Shown here one piece after another: positions 38,494 to 47,126 of a stretch of 64,000 nucleotides of DNA. Every line of letters starts with the position of its first letter. Position 1 is the first letter of the stretch. Under the pieces are notes generated by a model. It did no database searches and was not told the origin of the DNA. It worked only from the letters and a program-made list of their open reading frames with translations. Made by a program: the position numbers and the translations under genes. The stretch spans positions 744,001-808,000 of the forward strand of contig CAWJCN010000001.1 in the NCBI GenBank assembly GCA_963841415.1. The letters are read 5' to 3'. The DNA is from DASUAS01 sp963841415 (lineage in GTDB: Bacteria; Actinomycetota; Acidimicrobiia; IMCC26256; DASPTH01).

Positions 38494-39182
38494 CGGTTGC
38501 GCTCGTCGTTGCGTGCTCGATCCTCGGGCTGGTGGTCGGGTGGCTCCTCGATCCGGTGATCACGCGCGTGCCCCGCAAGCAGCCTGTGTTCGGTGCGGCC
38601 GCCGCCGACGAGCCGCCGCCGTCACGCGTCCGGCGCGTGTTCGTCACCGTGCTGACCGGCGCGCTGTTCGGCGCCACCGCGGCCCGCTTCGACGACTCGT
38701 GGCTGCTGCCTGCGTACCTCGTGCTCACCGGCGCGCTCGTCGCCCTCGCCGTGATCGATTCCGAGACGTACCTGCTGCCCAATCGCATCGTCTACCCCCT
38801 CACGGTCGTCGCGCTGGCATTGCTCGCCCTCGGCGCCGCGGCGGACGGTGATTTCGACGACTACGTCCGGGGCTTGATCGCCGGCGCGATCGCGTTCGTG
38901 ATCTTCCTCCTGCTGCATCTCGTCTCGCCGCGGAGCATGGGCTTCGGCGACGTGAAGCTCTCGTTCACGCTCGGCCTCGCGCTCGGTGTGCTCGGGTGGG
39001 GCGAGATGATCCTGGGCCTGTTCCTGGGGTTCCTCTACGGCGCGGTGATCGGCCTGATCCTCATCGCCGCCCGGACGCGGGGCAAGAACCATGCCATCCC
39101 GTTCGGTCCGTTCCTCGTCGCCGGCACGATCACCGCGATCCTGATCGGCGCGCCGATCATCGACTGGTACAAGGGCGGCTGA
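38490..39182 (+). CDS. Prepilin peptidase (A24 family) without the cysteine methylase motif
   Basis: 230 residues, about seven hydrophobic segments. The two catalytic aspartates are seen in VIDSETYLLPNRIV and MGFGDVKLSFTLG. The N-terminal region retains VPRKQPVFG but lacks the paired CxxC motifs of the zinc-binding methylase part, so it may be a peptidase only. No pilin genes are in the window. This gene sits next to aroE in many actinobacteria. Confidence 0.82.
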   Translation: MTVALVVACSILGLVVGWLLDPVITRVPRKQPVFGAAAADEPPPSRVRRVFVTVLTGALFGATAARFDDSWLLPAYLVLTGALVALAVIDSETYLLPNRIVYPLTVVALALLALGAAADGDFDDYVRGLIAGAIAFVIFLLLHLVSPRSMGFGDVKLSFTLGLALGVLGWGEMILGLFLGFLYGAVIGLILIAARTRGKNHAIPFGPFLVAGTITAILIGAPIIDWYKGG

Positions 39183-39230
39183 GCGTCTGGCGCCCGGCCG
39201 AATGAGCGGAGGGCGTCGAGAGGGCGCCGG

Positions 39231-39236
39231 TATCCT
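39231..39236 (+). promoter_or_regulatory. -10 box (TATCCT) upstream of aroC
   Basis: GGTATCCT lies 40 nt before the aroC GTG. The ATG at 39202 lies upstream of this box, which argues against it as the aroC start. Confidence 0.5.
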
Positions 39237-39276
39237 GGACCGTCCCCTTCCCGGCCCCACTGCTGAGGTTGTCCGC

Positions 39277-40431
39277 GTGCTGCGTTACCTGACCGCCGGT
39301 GAGTCGCACGGCCCCGCTCTCTCGGTGGTGGTCGAGGGTCTGCCCGCGGGCCTGCCCGTCACCGTCGAGCAGATCGGCGACGAGTTGGCCCGCCGCCGGC
39401 TCGGCTTCGGCCGCGGTCCCCGGATGCGCTTCGAACGCGACGACGTCGAGCTCCTCGGCGGCGTCCGCCACGGGATCACCCTCGGATCGCCCGTCGCGAT
39501 CGTGATCCACAACACCGAGTGGCCGAAGTGGCAGGAGGAGATGTCGCCCGCGCCGGGTGCGACGGAGAAGCCGCTCCACCAGCCCCGCCCGGGCCACGCC
39601 GACCTGGTCGGCATGCAGAAGTACGGCTTCGACGACGCCCGCAACGTGCTCGAACGGGCGAGCGCCCGCGAGACGGCGGCGCGCGTCGCGGCCGGTGCGC
39701 TGGCGAAGCTGCTGCTCGCCGAGATCGGCACCGAGATCCTGAGCCACGTCATCCAGATGGGCGCGGCGCGGGCGAGCACCGACCGCCGCCCGACGCCCGC
39801 CGACCTCCCCACGGTCGACGAGTCCCCGGTGCGCTGCTTCGATCCGTCAGCCGAAGCGCTGATGGTGGCCGAGGTCGAGGCCGCGGCCAAGGTCGGTGAC
39901 TCCCTCGGCGGGGTCGTCGAGGTGCTCGGCTACGGCGTGCCCGCGGGGTTGGGTTCGCACGTCCACTGGGACCGCAAGCTCGACGGCCTGCTCGCGCAGG
40001 CCCTCATGAGCATCCAGGCCATGAAGGGCGTCGAGATCGGCGACGGCTTCGAGGTGGCGGGTCGGCGCGGCAGCGAGGCGCACGACGAGATCCTCTGGGA
40101 CGACGACTCGGGTGAGTACACCCGCGGTTCCACCCTCGCCGGCGGCACGGAGGGGGGCATGACCACGGGCGGGCTCCTGGTGGCGCGCGTCGCGATGAAG
40201 CCGCTGGCCACGCTCAACCGCCCCGTGTTGAAGACCGTCGACACGACCACGAAGGAGGAGACGGTCTCCTTCAAGGAGCGCACCGACGTCACCGCGGTGC
40301 CGGCATCGGGCGTCGTCGCCGAGACCATGACTGCGCTGGTGCTCGCCAACGAGGCCACCCGCAAGTTCGGCGGCGACTCACTCGAGGAGCTCGTGCGCAA
40401 CCACGCCGCGTACCTCGCGTCGCTGCGGTAG
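39277..40431 (+). CDS. aroC: Chorismate synthase
   Basis: 384 residues. Converts EPSP to chorismate with reduced FMN. Signatures: LRYLTAGESHGPALSVVVEG at the N-terminus, RPGHADLVGMQKYGFDDARN, RASARETAARVAAGAL, and GGTEGGMTTGGLLVARVAMKP. GTG at 39277 has GAGG 8 nt upstream; earlier in-frame codons add non-homologous residues. Followed by aroK after 4 bp. Confidence 0.96.
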   Translation: MLRYLTAGESHGPALSVVVEGLPAGLPVTVEQIGDELARRRLGFGRGPRMRFERDDVELLGGVRHGITLGSPVAIVIHNTEWPKWQEEMSPAPGATEKPLHQPRPGHADLVGMQKYGFDDARNVLERASARETAARVAAGALAKLLLAEIGTEILSHVIQMGAARASTDRRPTPADLPTVDESPVRCFDPSAEALMVAEVEAAAKVGDSLGGVVEVLGYGVPAGLGSHVHWDRKLDGLLAQALMSIQAMKGVEIGDGFEVAGRRGSEAHDEILWDDDSGEYTRGSTLAGGTEGGMTTGGLLVARVAMKPLATLNRPVLKTVDTTTKEETVSFKERTDVTAVPASGVVAETMTALVLANEATRKFGGDSLEELVRNHAAYLASLR

Positions 40432-40435
40432 CGCG

Positions 40436-40960
40436 ATGTCCGACCGACATCTCGTGCTGGTCGGCTTGATGGGCGCGGGCAAGACCACGGTGGGGCAGCG
40501 GTGCGCCGAACTGCTCGACCGCGCCTTCGTCGACACCGACGAGCTCGTCGTCGCGTCGGCCGGGGTGCCCTTCGACGACATCTGGGCGGCGGAGGGGGAG
40601 CAGGGCTTCCGCGCCCGAGAGAGGGTCGCGGTCGCCGACGCGGCGGTCTCACCGACGCCGCTCGTGATCTCGTGCGGGGGCGGCGCGGTGCTCGACGCCG
40701 ACAACCGCCGCGCCCTTCGCGCCACCGGCGTCGTCGTCTGGCTCGTGGCTTCGTCGTCGGAGCTCGCGTCACGCCTCGGGCACGACGATTCGCGCCCGCT
40801 GCTCGCGGGCGGCGACAAGACCACGACCCTCCAACGGCTGAGCGCGCAGCGCGAGCCCGCGTACGAAGCCGCGGCTCACGTGCAGGTCGACACCGGAGGC
40901 CGCACCGTCGGCGACGTCGCCGACGCCGTCGTCCAGGAGTTCCACGCGTGGAACGGCTGA
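40436..40960 (+). CDS. aroK: Shikimate kinase
   Basis: 174 residues, P-loop kinase. Walker A LVGLMGAGKTTVGQR, shikimate-binding DTDELVVASAG and GEQGFRARERVAV, GGGAVLDADNRRAL, and the adenine/lid block around RPLLAGGDKTTTLQRL. Ends 13 bp inside aroB. Confidence 0.93.
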   Translation: MSDRHLVLVGLMGAGKTTVGQRCAELLDRAFVDTDELVVASAGVPFDDIWAAEGEQGFRARERVAVADAAVSPTPLVISCGGGAVLDADNRRALRATGVVVWLVASSSELASRLGHDDSRPLLAGGDKTTTLQRLSAQREPAYEAAAHVQVDTGGRTVGDVADAVVQEFHAWNG

Positions 40961-42042
40961 GGGTCGCGCTGCCCGGCGAGCCCTACGACGTCGTCGTCGG
41001 CGCCGGCGCGCTCACGGAGGCGGGGACCCTGCTCGCGGGCCGGCGCCGCGTGGCGGTCGTCAGCCAACCCGGCGTGGCCGACTTCCACGCGCCGCTGCTC
41101 GTCGCCGCACTCCAGAAGGCCGACGTGACCACCGACCTCTTCCTCATCGGCGAAGGCGAAGAAGCCAAGTCGCTCGCGACCGTCGACGACCTGTGCTCAC
41201 GTCTCGCCCGGTGGGGACTCCTCCGCGACGATGCGCTGGTCGCGCTCGGCGGGGGAGTGGTCGGCGACACCGCGGGGTTCGCTGCGTCCGTCTACCACCG
41301 AGGCGTCGCGGTCGTGCAGGCACCGACGACGCTCCTCGCGCAGGTCGACGCGGCCATCGGCGGCAAGACCGCGGTCAACCTCCCCGAGGGAAAGAACCTG
41401 GTCGGCGCGTTCCACCAGCCGTTGGGCGTGTTCGCCGATGTCACGACGCTCGCGACCTTGCCGCCGCGGGAGTACCGCGCTGGCCTCGGCGAGGTCGCGA
41501 AGTACACGCTCATGCCCGACGGTGAGCTCGTCGCCGCCGTTGTCGAGCAACGCGCCGCCGCGGTGGTCGCCCGCGACCCCGACGTGCTCACCCGCCTCGT
41601 CGCCGCGTGCGCGGCGATGAAGGCGCACGTGGTGGCGGCCGACCCGCTCGAGCGCACGGGCATCCGGGCGACGCTCAACCTCGGCCACACGCTCGCCCAC
41701 GCGCTGGAGTCGGTGGGCGGCTACGAACTGCTGCACGGCGAGGCGGTCGCAGTCGGGCTCGTGTTCGCCGGCGCGCTAGCCGGCGCGCTCGAACGAATCG
41801 ACGAAGACGCCGTCGACCGTTACCGAAACGTGGTGAGCTCCCTCGACCTCCCCACCGCGGTCCCCGTCGGGAGTGGAGAAGGCGCCGATCGCGACGCGCT
41901 CGTGGCTTCGATGCGGCGTGACAAGAAGTCGGTGGGTGGGCTCACGTTCGTACTCCCGGGTCCGCTCGGGCTCGAGACCGTCCACGATCCCGATCCGCGC
42001 GCGCTCGACGTCGCGTTCCGCGCGGTGGGTGTGGGAGGCTGA
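40948..42042 (+). CDS. aroB: 3-dehydroquinate synthase
   Basis: 364 residues, NAD- and metal-dependent. Blocks: ALGGGVVGDTAGFAASVYHR, PTTLLAQVDAAIGGKTAVNL, FHQPLGVFADVTTLATLP, and metal-site NLGHTLAHALES with LLHGEAVAVG. GTG start at 40948 reads VERLRVALPGEPYDVVVG; it overlaps aroK in another frame. Confidence 0.95.
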   Translation: MERLRVALPGEPYDVVVGAGALTEAGTLLAGRRRVAVVSQPGVADFHAPLLVAALQKADVTTDLFLIGEGEEAKSLATVDDLCSRLARWGLLRDDALVALGGGVVGDTAGFAASVYHRGVAVVQAPTTLLAQVDAAIGGKTAVNLPEGKNLVGAFHQPLGVFADVTTLATLPPREYRAGLGEVAKYTLMPDGELVAAVVEQRAAAVVARDPDVLTRLVAACAAMKAHVVAADPLERTGIRATLNLGHTLAHALESVGGYELLHGEAVAVGLVFAGALAGALERIDEDAVDRYRNVVSSLDLPTAVPVGSGEGADRDALVASMRRDKKSVGGLTFVLPGPLGLETVHDPDPRALDVAFRAVGVGG

Positions 42043-42046
42043 ACCC

Positions 42047-42487
42047 GTGAGCGGAACCATCCTGCTGCTGTCGGGACCCAACCTCAACCTCCTCGGTGAG
42101 CGGGAGCCCGAGATCTACGGCACGACCACGCTCGCCGACCTCGTCGACCTCGCCACCGCGACCGCGCGCGAGCGCGGCTACGGTCTCGAGCACGTGCAGT
42201 CGAACCACGAGGGCGACCTGGTCGACGCCATCCACCACGCCCGCGGCCGCTGCGTCGCGATCGTGGTCAACGCGGGTGCCTTTACGCACTACTCCTTCGC
42301 GTTGGCCGACGCGCTCGCGACCTTCGACGGCGTGAAGGTCGAGCTGCACATCTCCAACCCCGAGGCACGAGAGCACTGGCGCCACGACTCGGTGATCTCG
42401 CCGTACATGACCGCCACCATGGCCGGGTTCGGAGCCGCCGGCTACCGCCTCGCCGTCGAAGGCGCCATCGCCAAGGTGGAAGCATGA
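42047..42487 (+). CDS. aroQ: Type II 3-dehydroquinate dehydratase
   Basis: 146 residues, the dodecameric type II enzyme. LLLSGPNLNLLGEREPEIYG holds the catalytic Tyr; HEGDLVDAIHHAR, VNAGAFTHYSFALADAL and VELHISNPEAREHWRHDSV (catalytic His region) complete the site. GTG start 5 nt after aroB. The stop overlaps pepQ (ATGA). Confidence 0.95.
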   Translation: MSGTILLLSGPNLNLLGEREPEIYGTTTLADLVDLATATARERGYGLEHVQSNHEGDLVDAIHHARGRCVAIVVNAGAFTHYSFALADALATFDGVKVELHISNPEAREHWRHDSVISPYMTATMAGFGAAGYRLAVEGAIAKVEA

Positions 42488-43599
42488 CCGTTCTCGCACT
42501 GGACACGCTGCCCGCCATGGATGTCGCCGGGCGCACCGATCGCTTGCGACCGGCGTTCGCCGACGCCGGCATCGACGCGCTCCTCGTCACCCACTTGCCG
42601 AACGTGCGCTACCTCACGGGCTTCACCGGGAGCTCCGCGATGCTGCTCGTCACCGACGGCGTGCTCGTGTTCACGTCCGACGGTCGCTATCGCACGCAGG
42701 CCGGGGAGCAGCTCGCCGCGGCCGGAGTCGACGCGCAGATCGAGATCGGTGCGACCGTGGCGCAGCAGCGCGCTGCGCTCGCCGGCGCGCTCGCTCCCGG
42801 TGTGCGCGTCGGGCTCGAGGCGCACGCGGTCACCTGGGCGCAGCAGCGCGACTTCGCCGCCGCGCTCGACGGCCACGAGCTGGTGCCCACCGACGGTCTC
42901 GTCGAGCGCTTCCGGCGGATCAAGGAACCGGGCGAGGTGGCGCGCATCCACGCCGCGTGCTCCATCGGCGACGACGCGCTCGGCGCGTTGCTCCCACGCC
43001 TGGCCGAACGGCCCTCCGAGCGCGACTTCGCGCTCGAGCTCGAGGTCGAGATGCGTCGCCGCGGGGCCAGCGGCAACAGCTTCGATCCCATCGTCGCCTC
43101 AGGTCCCAACGCGGCCAAGCCGCACGCGCGCCCGGGTGGTCGGCAGGTGGAGGCGGGCGAGCTCGTCGTGATCGACTTCGGCTGCGTCGTCGACGGCTAT
43201 TGCTCCGACATGACCCGCACCGTGAGCGTCGGCGATCCGGGACCCGAGGCTCGGCGCGTGTGGGACGTCGTGCGCGACAGCCAATCGGCGGGTCGTGAGG
43301 CCGTGCGCGCCGGCGTCCCGTGCGCCGCCGTCGACCGCGCCTGTCGCGACGTCATCGCGGCCGCGGGTTGGGCCGATTCGTTCGTGCACGGCACCGGTCA
43401 CGGAGTCGGCCTCGAGATCCACGAGGACCCCCGGGTGGCCGCGAGTGCCCGTGGTACGTTGGAAACCGGTTCGGTCGTCACGGTCGAGCCCGGCGTGTAT
43501 CTCCCTGGTGTGGGCGGCGTGCGCATCGAGGACACGGTCGTCGTCACCCCCGACGGCGCCGATCCCCTCACCGGCTTCCCCAAGCACCTGATCATCTGA
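42484..43599 (+). CDS. pepQ: Xaa-Pro aminopeptidase/dipeptidase (M24B)
   Basis: 371 residues. N-terminal creatinase-like domain (LLVTHLPNVRYLTGFTGSSA), then the pita-bread metallopeptidase domain with two-metal ligands in VIDFGCVVDGYCSDMTRTV (Asp, Asp), GTGHGVGLEIHEDPRV (His), VTVEPGVYL (Glu) and VRIEDTVVV (Glu). Cleaves peptides with Pro at position 2. ATG at 42484 or 42511. Upstream of efp, as in many bacteria. Confidence 0.9.
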   Translation: MTVLALDTLPAMDVAGRTDRLRPAFADAGIDALLVTHLPNVRYLTGFTGSSAMLLVTDGVLVFTSDGRYRTQAGEQLAAAGVDAQIEIGATVAQQRAALAGALAPGVRVGLEAHAVTWAQQRDFAAALDGHELVPTDGLVERFRRIKEPGEVARIHAACSIGDDALGALLPRLAERPSERDFALELEVEMRRRGASGNSFDPIVASGPNAAKPHARPGGRQVEAGELVVIDFGCVVDGYCSDMTRTVSVGDPGPEARRVWDVVRDSQSAGREAVRAGVPCAAVDRACRDVIAAAGWADSFVHGTGHGVGLEIHEDPRVAASARGTLETGSVVTVEPGVYLPGVGGVRIEDTVVVTPDGADPLTGFPKHLII

Positions 43600-43618
43600 C
43601 CCTTCCGAGGACGGTTCG

Positions 43619-44182
43619 TTGAGCATCTCCACCAACGACCTGAAGAACGGCATGGCGCTCAACCTGCCGTCCGAAGGTCTCGTCACCGTCGTCGAGTTCC
43701 AGCACGTGAAGCCGGGCAAGGGTGGAGCGTTCGTGCGCACCAAGCTCAAGAAGGTCGCCGGCGGCGCGGTGCTCGAGCGCACCTTCCGAGCCGACGAGAA
43801 GGTGCCGCTCGCGCTCATCGACAAGCGCGAGATGCAGTACCTCTACCGTGAGGGTGACGCGCTGGTGTTCATGGACAACGAGTCCTTCGACCAGCTCAAC
43901 GTCGGCACCACCGAGCTCGGGAGCTCGGTGGAGTACCTCAAGGAGGGCGACACCGCGGTCCTGCACATGTACGACGGCGCGGTCGTCGCCGCCGAGCTCC
44001 CCGCGGCGGTCGAGCTCACGGTGAGCGTCACCGAGCCCGGTGTGCAGGGCGACCGCGTGTCGGGCGCCCGCAAGCCCGCGACGCTCGAGACCGGTCTCGT
44101 CGTGCAGGTGCCGCTGTTCGTGGAGGCGGGCGAGAAGATCAAGGTCGACACCCGCACCGGGGAGTACCTGGCGCGAGCCTGA
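43619..44182 (+). CDS. efp: Elongation factor P
   Basis: 187 residues, three OB-like beta barrels. Domain I tip reads VKPGKGGAFVRTKLK, with Lys at the normally modified position; the C-terminal signature is PLFVEAGEKIKVDTRTGEYL. Relieves stalling at polyproline. No modification genes (epmAB, earP) nearby; actinobacterial EF-P often works unmodified. TTG start at 43619 with GAGGA upstream; nothing better in frame. Confidence 0.95.
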   Translation: MSISTNDLKNGMALNLPSEGLVTVVEFQHVKPGKGGAFVRTKLKKVAGGAVLERTFRADEKVPLALIDKREMQYLYREGDALVFMDNESFDQLNVGTTELGSSVEYLKEGDTAVLHMYDGAVVAAELPAAVELTVSVTEPGVQGDRVSGARKPATLETGLVVQVPLFVEAGEKIKVDTRTGEYLARA

Positions 44183-44187
44183 GCCCC

Positions 44188-44589
44188 ATGGCCGTCACGG
44201 GAAGCCGCCGCGAAGCTCGGGAGCGGGCCCTCGGTCTCTGCTACGAGCTCGAAGTGCGCGACCTCGACGTCGACGCCCTCATCGAGCAGCAACCTGCGCC
44301 ACCCGACGAGTACGCGGTGCAGCTCGTGCGCGGGGTCGAGGAGCACAGTGCCGACGTCGACGCGATGCTCCGCAAGTTCTCGGAGCACTGGGCGCTCGAG
44401 CGCATGCCCGCGGTCGACCGCGCCGTGTTGCGCCTCGGCGCCTACGAGCTCGGCTGGGAGCGCGACGTCCCGAGCGCGGTCGTGATCAGCGAAGCGGTCG
44501 AGCTGGCCAAGCTGTACTCCACCAAGGACTCCGGGCGGTTCGTCAACGGGCTGCTCAGCCGGATCGCCGAGGAGCTCCGCCCGTCGTGA
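44188..44589 (+). CDS. nusB: Transcription antitermination factor NusB
   Basis: 133 residues, all-helical RNA-binding protein of the rrn antitermination complex. SRREARERALGLCYELEVR at the N-terminus, ALERMPAVDRAVLRLGAYEL and SAVVISEAVELAKLYSTKDS are family blocks. Six bp after efp; clpS starts inside its stop (GTGA). Confidence 0.93.
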   Translation: MAVTGSRREARERALGLCYELEVRDLDVDALIEQQPAPPDEYAVQLVRGVEEHSADVDAMLRKFSEHWALERMPAVDRAVLRLGAYELGWERDVPSAVVISEAVELAKLYSTKDSGRFVNGLLSRIAEELRPS

Positions 44590-44871
44590 CGGTGCCGGTC
44601 GAGGTCCAGGAGCCGGCGATCGACGAGCTCACGGTCACCGACAAGCCGTGGATCGTGATCGTGTGGAACGACCCGGTCAACCTGATGTCCTACGTGGTGT
44701 ACGTGTTCCAGAAGCTGTTCGGGTACTCGCGCAAGAAGGCGACCCGGCTCATGCGCCAGGTGCACGAAGACGGCAAGGCGATCGTGTCCGACGGGCCGGT
44801 CGAGAAGTGCGAAGCCGACGTCGCCCGTCTCCACGCACGGGCTGTGGGCCACGATGGAACACCCGTCGTAG
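44586..44871 (+). pseudogene. clpS: ATP-dependent Clp protease adaptor ClpS, frameshifted at the C-terminus
   Basis: N-end-rule adaptor that delivers substrates to ClpAP/ClpCP. WIVIVWNDPVNLMSYVVYVFQKLFGYSRK is the conserved core (quoted across 44640-44730), with KATRLMRQVHEDGKAIV and EADVARLHA. After LHA the reading frame runs on into the tandem repeat, but one frame over the sequence reads GLWATMEHPS then TAG at 44869-44871, the normal ClpS end. One extra base at about 44838 in GCACGGG explains it; correction gives 94 residues. Sequencing error is likely. The TAG shares its G with a GTG that opens the first mini-ORF of the repeat. Confidence 0.8.
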
Positions 44872-44880
44872 TGCGCGGGC

Positions 44881-45314
44881 TGATGGAGATGCAGCGGAGG
44901 CGTGGCCGGATGGCTGGGACGTCGCAGCGGAATCGACCGTTGTGATGGAGATGCAGCGGAGGCGTGGCCGGATGGCTGGGACGTCGCAGCGGAATCGACC
45001 GTTGTGATGGAGATGCAGCGGAGGCGTGGCCGGATGGCTGGGACGTCGCAGCGGAATCGACCGTTGTGATGGAGATGCAGCGGAGGCGTGGCCGGATGGC
45101 TGGGACGTCGCAGCGGAATCGACCGTTGTGATGGAGATGCAGCGGAGGCGTGGCCGGACGGCTGGGACGTCGCAGCGGAATCGACCGTTGTGATGGAGAT
45201 GCAGCGGAGGCGTGGCCGGATGGCTGGGACGTCGCAGCGGAATCGACCGTTGTGATGGAGATGCAGCGGAGGCGTGGCCGGATGGCTGGGACGTCGCAGC
45301 GGAATCGACCGTTG
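44881..45314 (+). repeat. 62-bp tandem repeat, seven copies, each one coupled 20-codon ORF
   Basis: Unit TGATGGAGATGCAGCGGAGG through CAGCGGAATCGACCGTTG, starts at 44881, 44943, 45005, 45067, 45129, 45191 and 45253. All copies match except the fifth, which has CGGACGG for CGGATGG. In each unit an ATG opens MEMQRRRGRMAGTSQRNRPL, and its TGA shares one base with the ATG of the next unit (TGATG). Twenty codons plus stop is 63, minus the one shared base gives 62, so the period equals one coupled ORF. The first can also start at GTG 44871, on the clpS stop; the last TGA (45315-45317) overlaps the ATG of the DUF2017 gene. Confidence 0.95.
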
Positions 45315-45316
45315 TG

Positions 45317-45811
45317 ATGGCGCGCTGGAAGCGGTTCCGGACCGGTCGTGACGGCGGGCTCACGGTGTCGCTCGCCGAGGAGGAGCTCGGGTTGCTGCGC
45401 GCGCTGCCCGAGCAGCTGCGCGACGTGTTCGAGGGCGACGAGGACGACCCGGCGCGGGCGCGGCTGTTCCCGCGCGCGTACCTCGATCCCACGGCCGAGG
45501 CCGAAGAGGCCGAGTGGCAGGACCTGGTCCACCCGTCGCTGCTGCAGGAGCGCCTCGACGCGGTCGCGCTGATCACGGAGACGCTCGACCGCGCCGAGCC
45601 GACCGACGACTGGTGGCAGATCGATCTCTCGCCCGACGAGGTGCAAGCCTGGCTCGTCGTGCTCAACGACACGAGGCTCGTCCTCGGCACGCGCCTCGGT
45701 GTCACGGAGGAGGAGCACGTGCTGGACCCCGCCGATCCCGAGGCCGGTGCGTACGCGCTCTACCAGTGGCTCACCTGGGTGCAGGGCGATCTGATCGAAG
45801 AGCTGCTCTGA
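45317..45811 (+). CDS. DUF2017 family protein
   Basis: 164 residues. RDGGLTVSLAEEELGLLRAL, ARARLFPRAYLDPTAEAEEA and LDRAEPTDDWWQIDLSPDEV are characteristic of DUF2017, an actinobacterial family encoded beside clpS; function unknown. ATG at 45317 overlaps the last stop of the tandem repeat. Acidic, no membrane segment. An in-frame upstream extension into the repeat (AAESTVV) is possible but unlikely. Confidence 0.8.
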   Translation: MARWKRFRTGRDGGLTVSLAEEELGLLRALPEQLRDVFEGDEDDPARARLFPRAYLDPTAEAEEAEWQDLVHPSLLQERLDAVALITETLDRAEPTDDWWQIDLSPDEVQAWLVVLNDTRLVLGTRLGVTEEEHVLDPADPEAGAYALYQWLTWVQGDLIEELL

Positions 45812-45889
45812 GCAGCTCGTGACGCCGCGTCAGCCGGATCCGCCTCAGGCGGTGCTGGCTGCCAGTTCGGGTGCGGTCCACATTGCCTC

Positions 45890-45918
45890 TTGCACCCCGA
45901 ACGTGCGTTCGATAGGGT
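45890..45918 (+). promoter_or_regulatory. Promoter for the HNH endonuclease gene
   Basis: TTGCAC (45890-45895), 17 nt, then TAGGGT (45913-45918): a -35/-10 pair with good spacing, 68 bp before the GTG at 45987. Confidence 0.5.
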
Positions 45919-45986
45919 GAAGAGCACGCCTCGAGAGTCGGGCCGACGACTCTCCTTCCAGCTTGTGAGTCTGCGGGAGGAGGGTC

Positions 45987-47126
45987 GTGGCGCGGTTGTT
46001 GGAGTTGTTGGTCGAGGTGCGCGACGCGGCCTCTCGGTTCGAAGCGGATCGGTGGTCGGGCGCCGAGTGCATTCGAGTCGCAGACGAGTTGTCGCGGGCT
46101 GCCAAGGCGTGTGAGGCGGCCGCGGCGCGCGCTGCGGCGCGCGCGGTGGAGTGCGGGCGAGGAGATGTCGAGTGGGTCGCGCGCACTGCGGGTGCAACGC
46201 CGGGCCAGGCGCGTGAGTCGCTGGCCACCACGGCGGCGCTGCGGGAATGCGCGGCCACGAGCGCGGCGGTCGCCGACGGCTCGGTGTCGTTGACGCAGGC
46301 GCGGGAGATCGTGCGGGCCGAATCCGCGGTGCCGGGTTCGGAGGTCGCGCTGCTCGAGGTTGCCGCCAGTCGGGGAATGGCCGGGTTGCGCGAGGAGTCT
46401 CGGCGTGTCGTGTTGGGCTCGATCGACCGGGACGAGTTGCACCGCCGGCAACGGGCGGCGCGGACGCTTCGCCATTGGATCGACGCTGAGGGGATGGTGG
46501 CGGGCCAGTTCCGCCTGTCGCCCGAAGTGGGGGTGGCATTCGTGCACCGTCTCGATGCCGAGACCGATCGTGTGCAGCGCGCCGCACGTCGCGCCGGCAA
46601 TGCGGAAGCTCGTGAGGTGCACGCGGCCGACGCGTTGGTCGCGATGGCGAAAGGGAAGGCGAAGGGTCCGTCGGGGCGTGCCGACGTGGTGTTCGTGTGT
46701 TCGCTCGACGCGTATCGCCGTGGTCGTACCGAGGGCGACGAACTGTGTCACGTGATCGGTTCGGGTCCGGTGCCCGTCGATGTGGTGCGCGCTGCAGTCG
46801 CAGATGACGCGTTCGTCAAGGCCGTCGTCATGCGCGGGGTCGAGATCCACACCGTCGCGCACTTCGGGCGGCGCATGTCGGCGGTGTTGCGCACTGCGCT
46901 CGAGCTCGGTCCCGCTCCGCGCTTCGAGGGGGCGGTGTGCGTGGAGGACGGCTGCGATCGACGCCACGGTCTGGAATGGGATCACGTCGACCCGGTGGCG
47001 AACCTCGGTGTCACGAGCTATGAGAACGTCGACGCCCGGTGTCGACCCGACCATTGGGACAAGACCGAACGCGATCGCAAGGCCGGCCTGCTCACTGGCA
47101 AGCGCGAGGAGAGGGGGCCGCCGTGA
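45987..47126 (+). CDS. HNH endonuclease of the DUF222/13E12-like family
   Basis: 379 residues. Long Ala-rich helical N-terminus (LVEVRDAASRFEADRWSGAE, AKACEAAAARAAARAVECGR), a middle DUF222-like region, and a C-terminal HNH domain: CVEDGCDRRHGLEWDHVDPV, then NVDARCRPDHWDKTERDRK, giving the Cys, His and His ligands. The family is abundant in actinobacteria, often in many scattered copies, and is considered mobile or phage-linked. Own promoter; sits with a broken epimerase gene in a patch that interrupts the conserved nusB-clpS to pyrR order, consistent with acquired DNA. Confidence 0.8.
   Translation: MARLLELLVEVRDAASRFEADRWSGAECIRVADELSRAAKACEAAAARAAARAVECGRGDVEWVARTAGATPGQARESLATTAALRECAATSAAVADGSVSLTQAREIVRAESAVPGSEVALLEVAASRGMAGLREESRRVVLGSIDRDELHRRQRAARTLRHWIDAEGMVAGQFRLSPEVGVAFVHRLDAETDRVQRAARRAGNAEAREVHAADALVAMAKGKAKGPSGRADVVFVCSLDAYRRGRTEGDELCHVIGSGPVPVDVVRAAVADDAFVKAVVMRGVEIHTVAHFGRRMSAVLRTALELGPAPRFEGAVCVEDGCDRRHGLEWDHVDPVANLGVTSYENVDARCRPDHWDKTERDRKAGLLTGKREERGPP

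Noticed and set aside
39202..39276. ATG at 39202 as the start of aroC (MSGGRREGAG), which superficially resembles the MSxRREAG spacer ORFs
   Set aside because: A -10 box lies at 39231-39236, downstream of it; the hairpin and SDESG end are absent, and GTG 39277 has its own Shine-Dalgarno and matches the family N-terminus.
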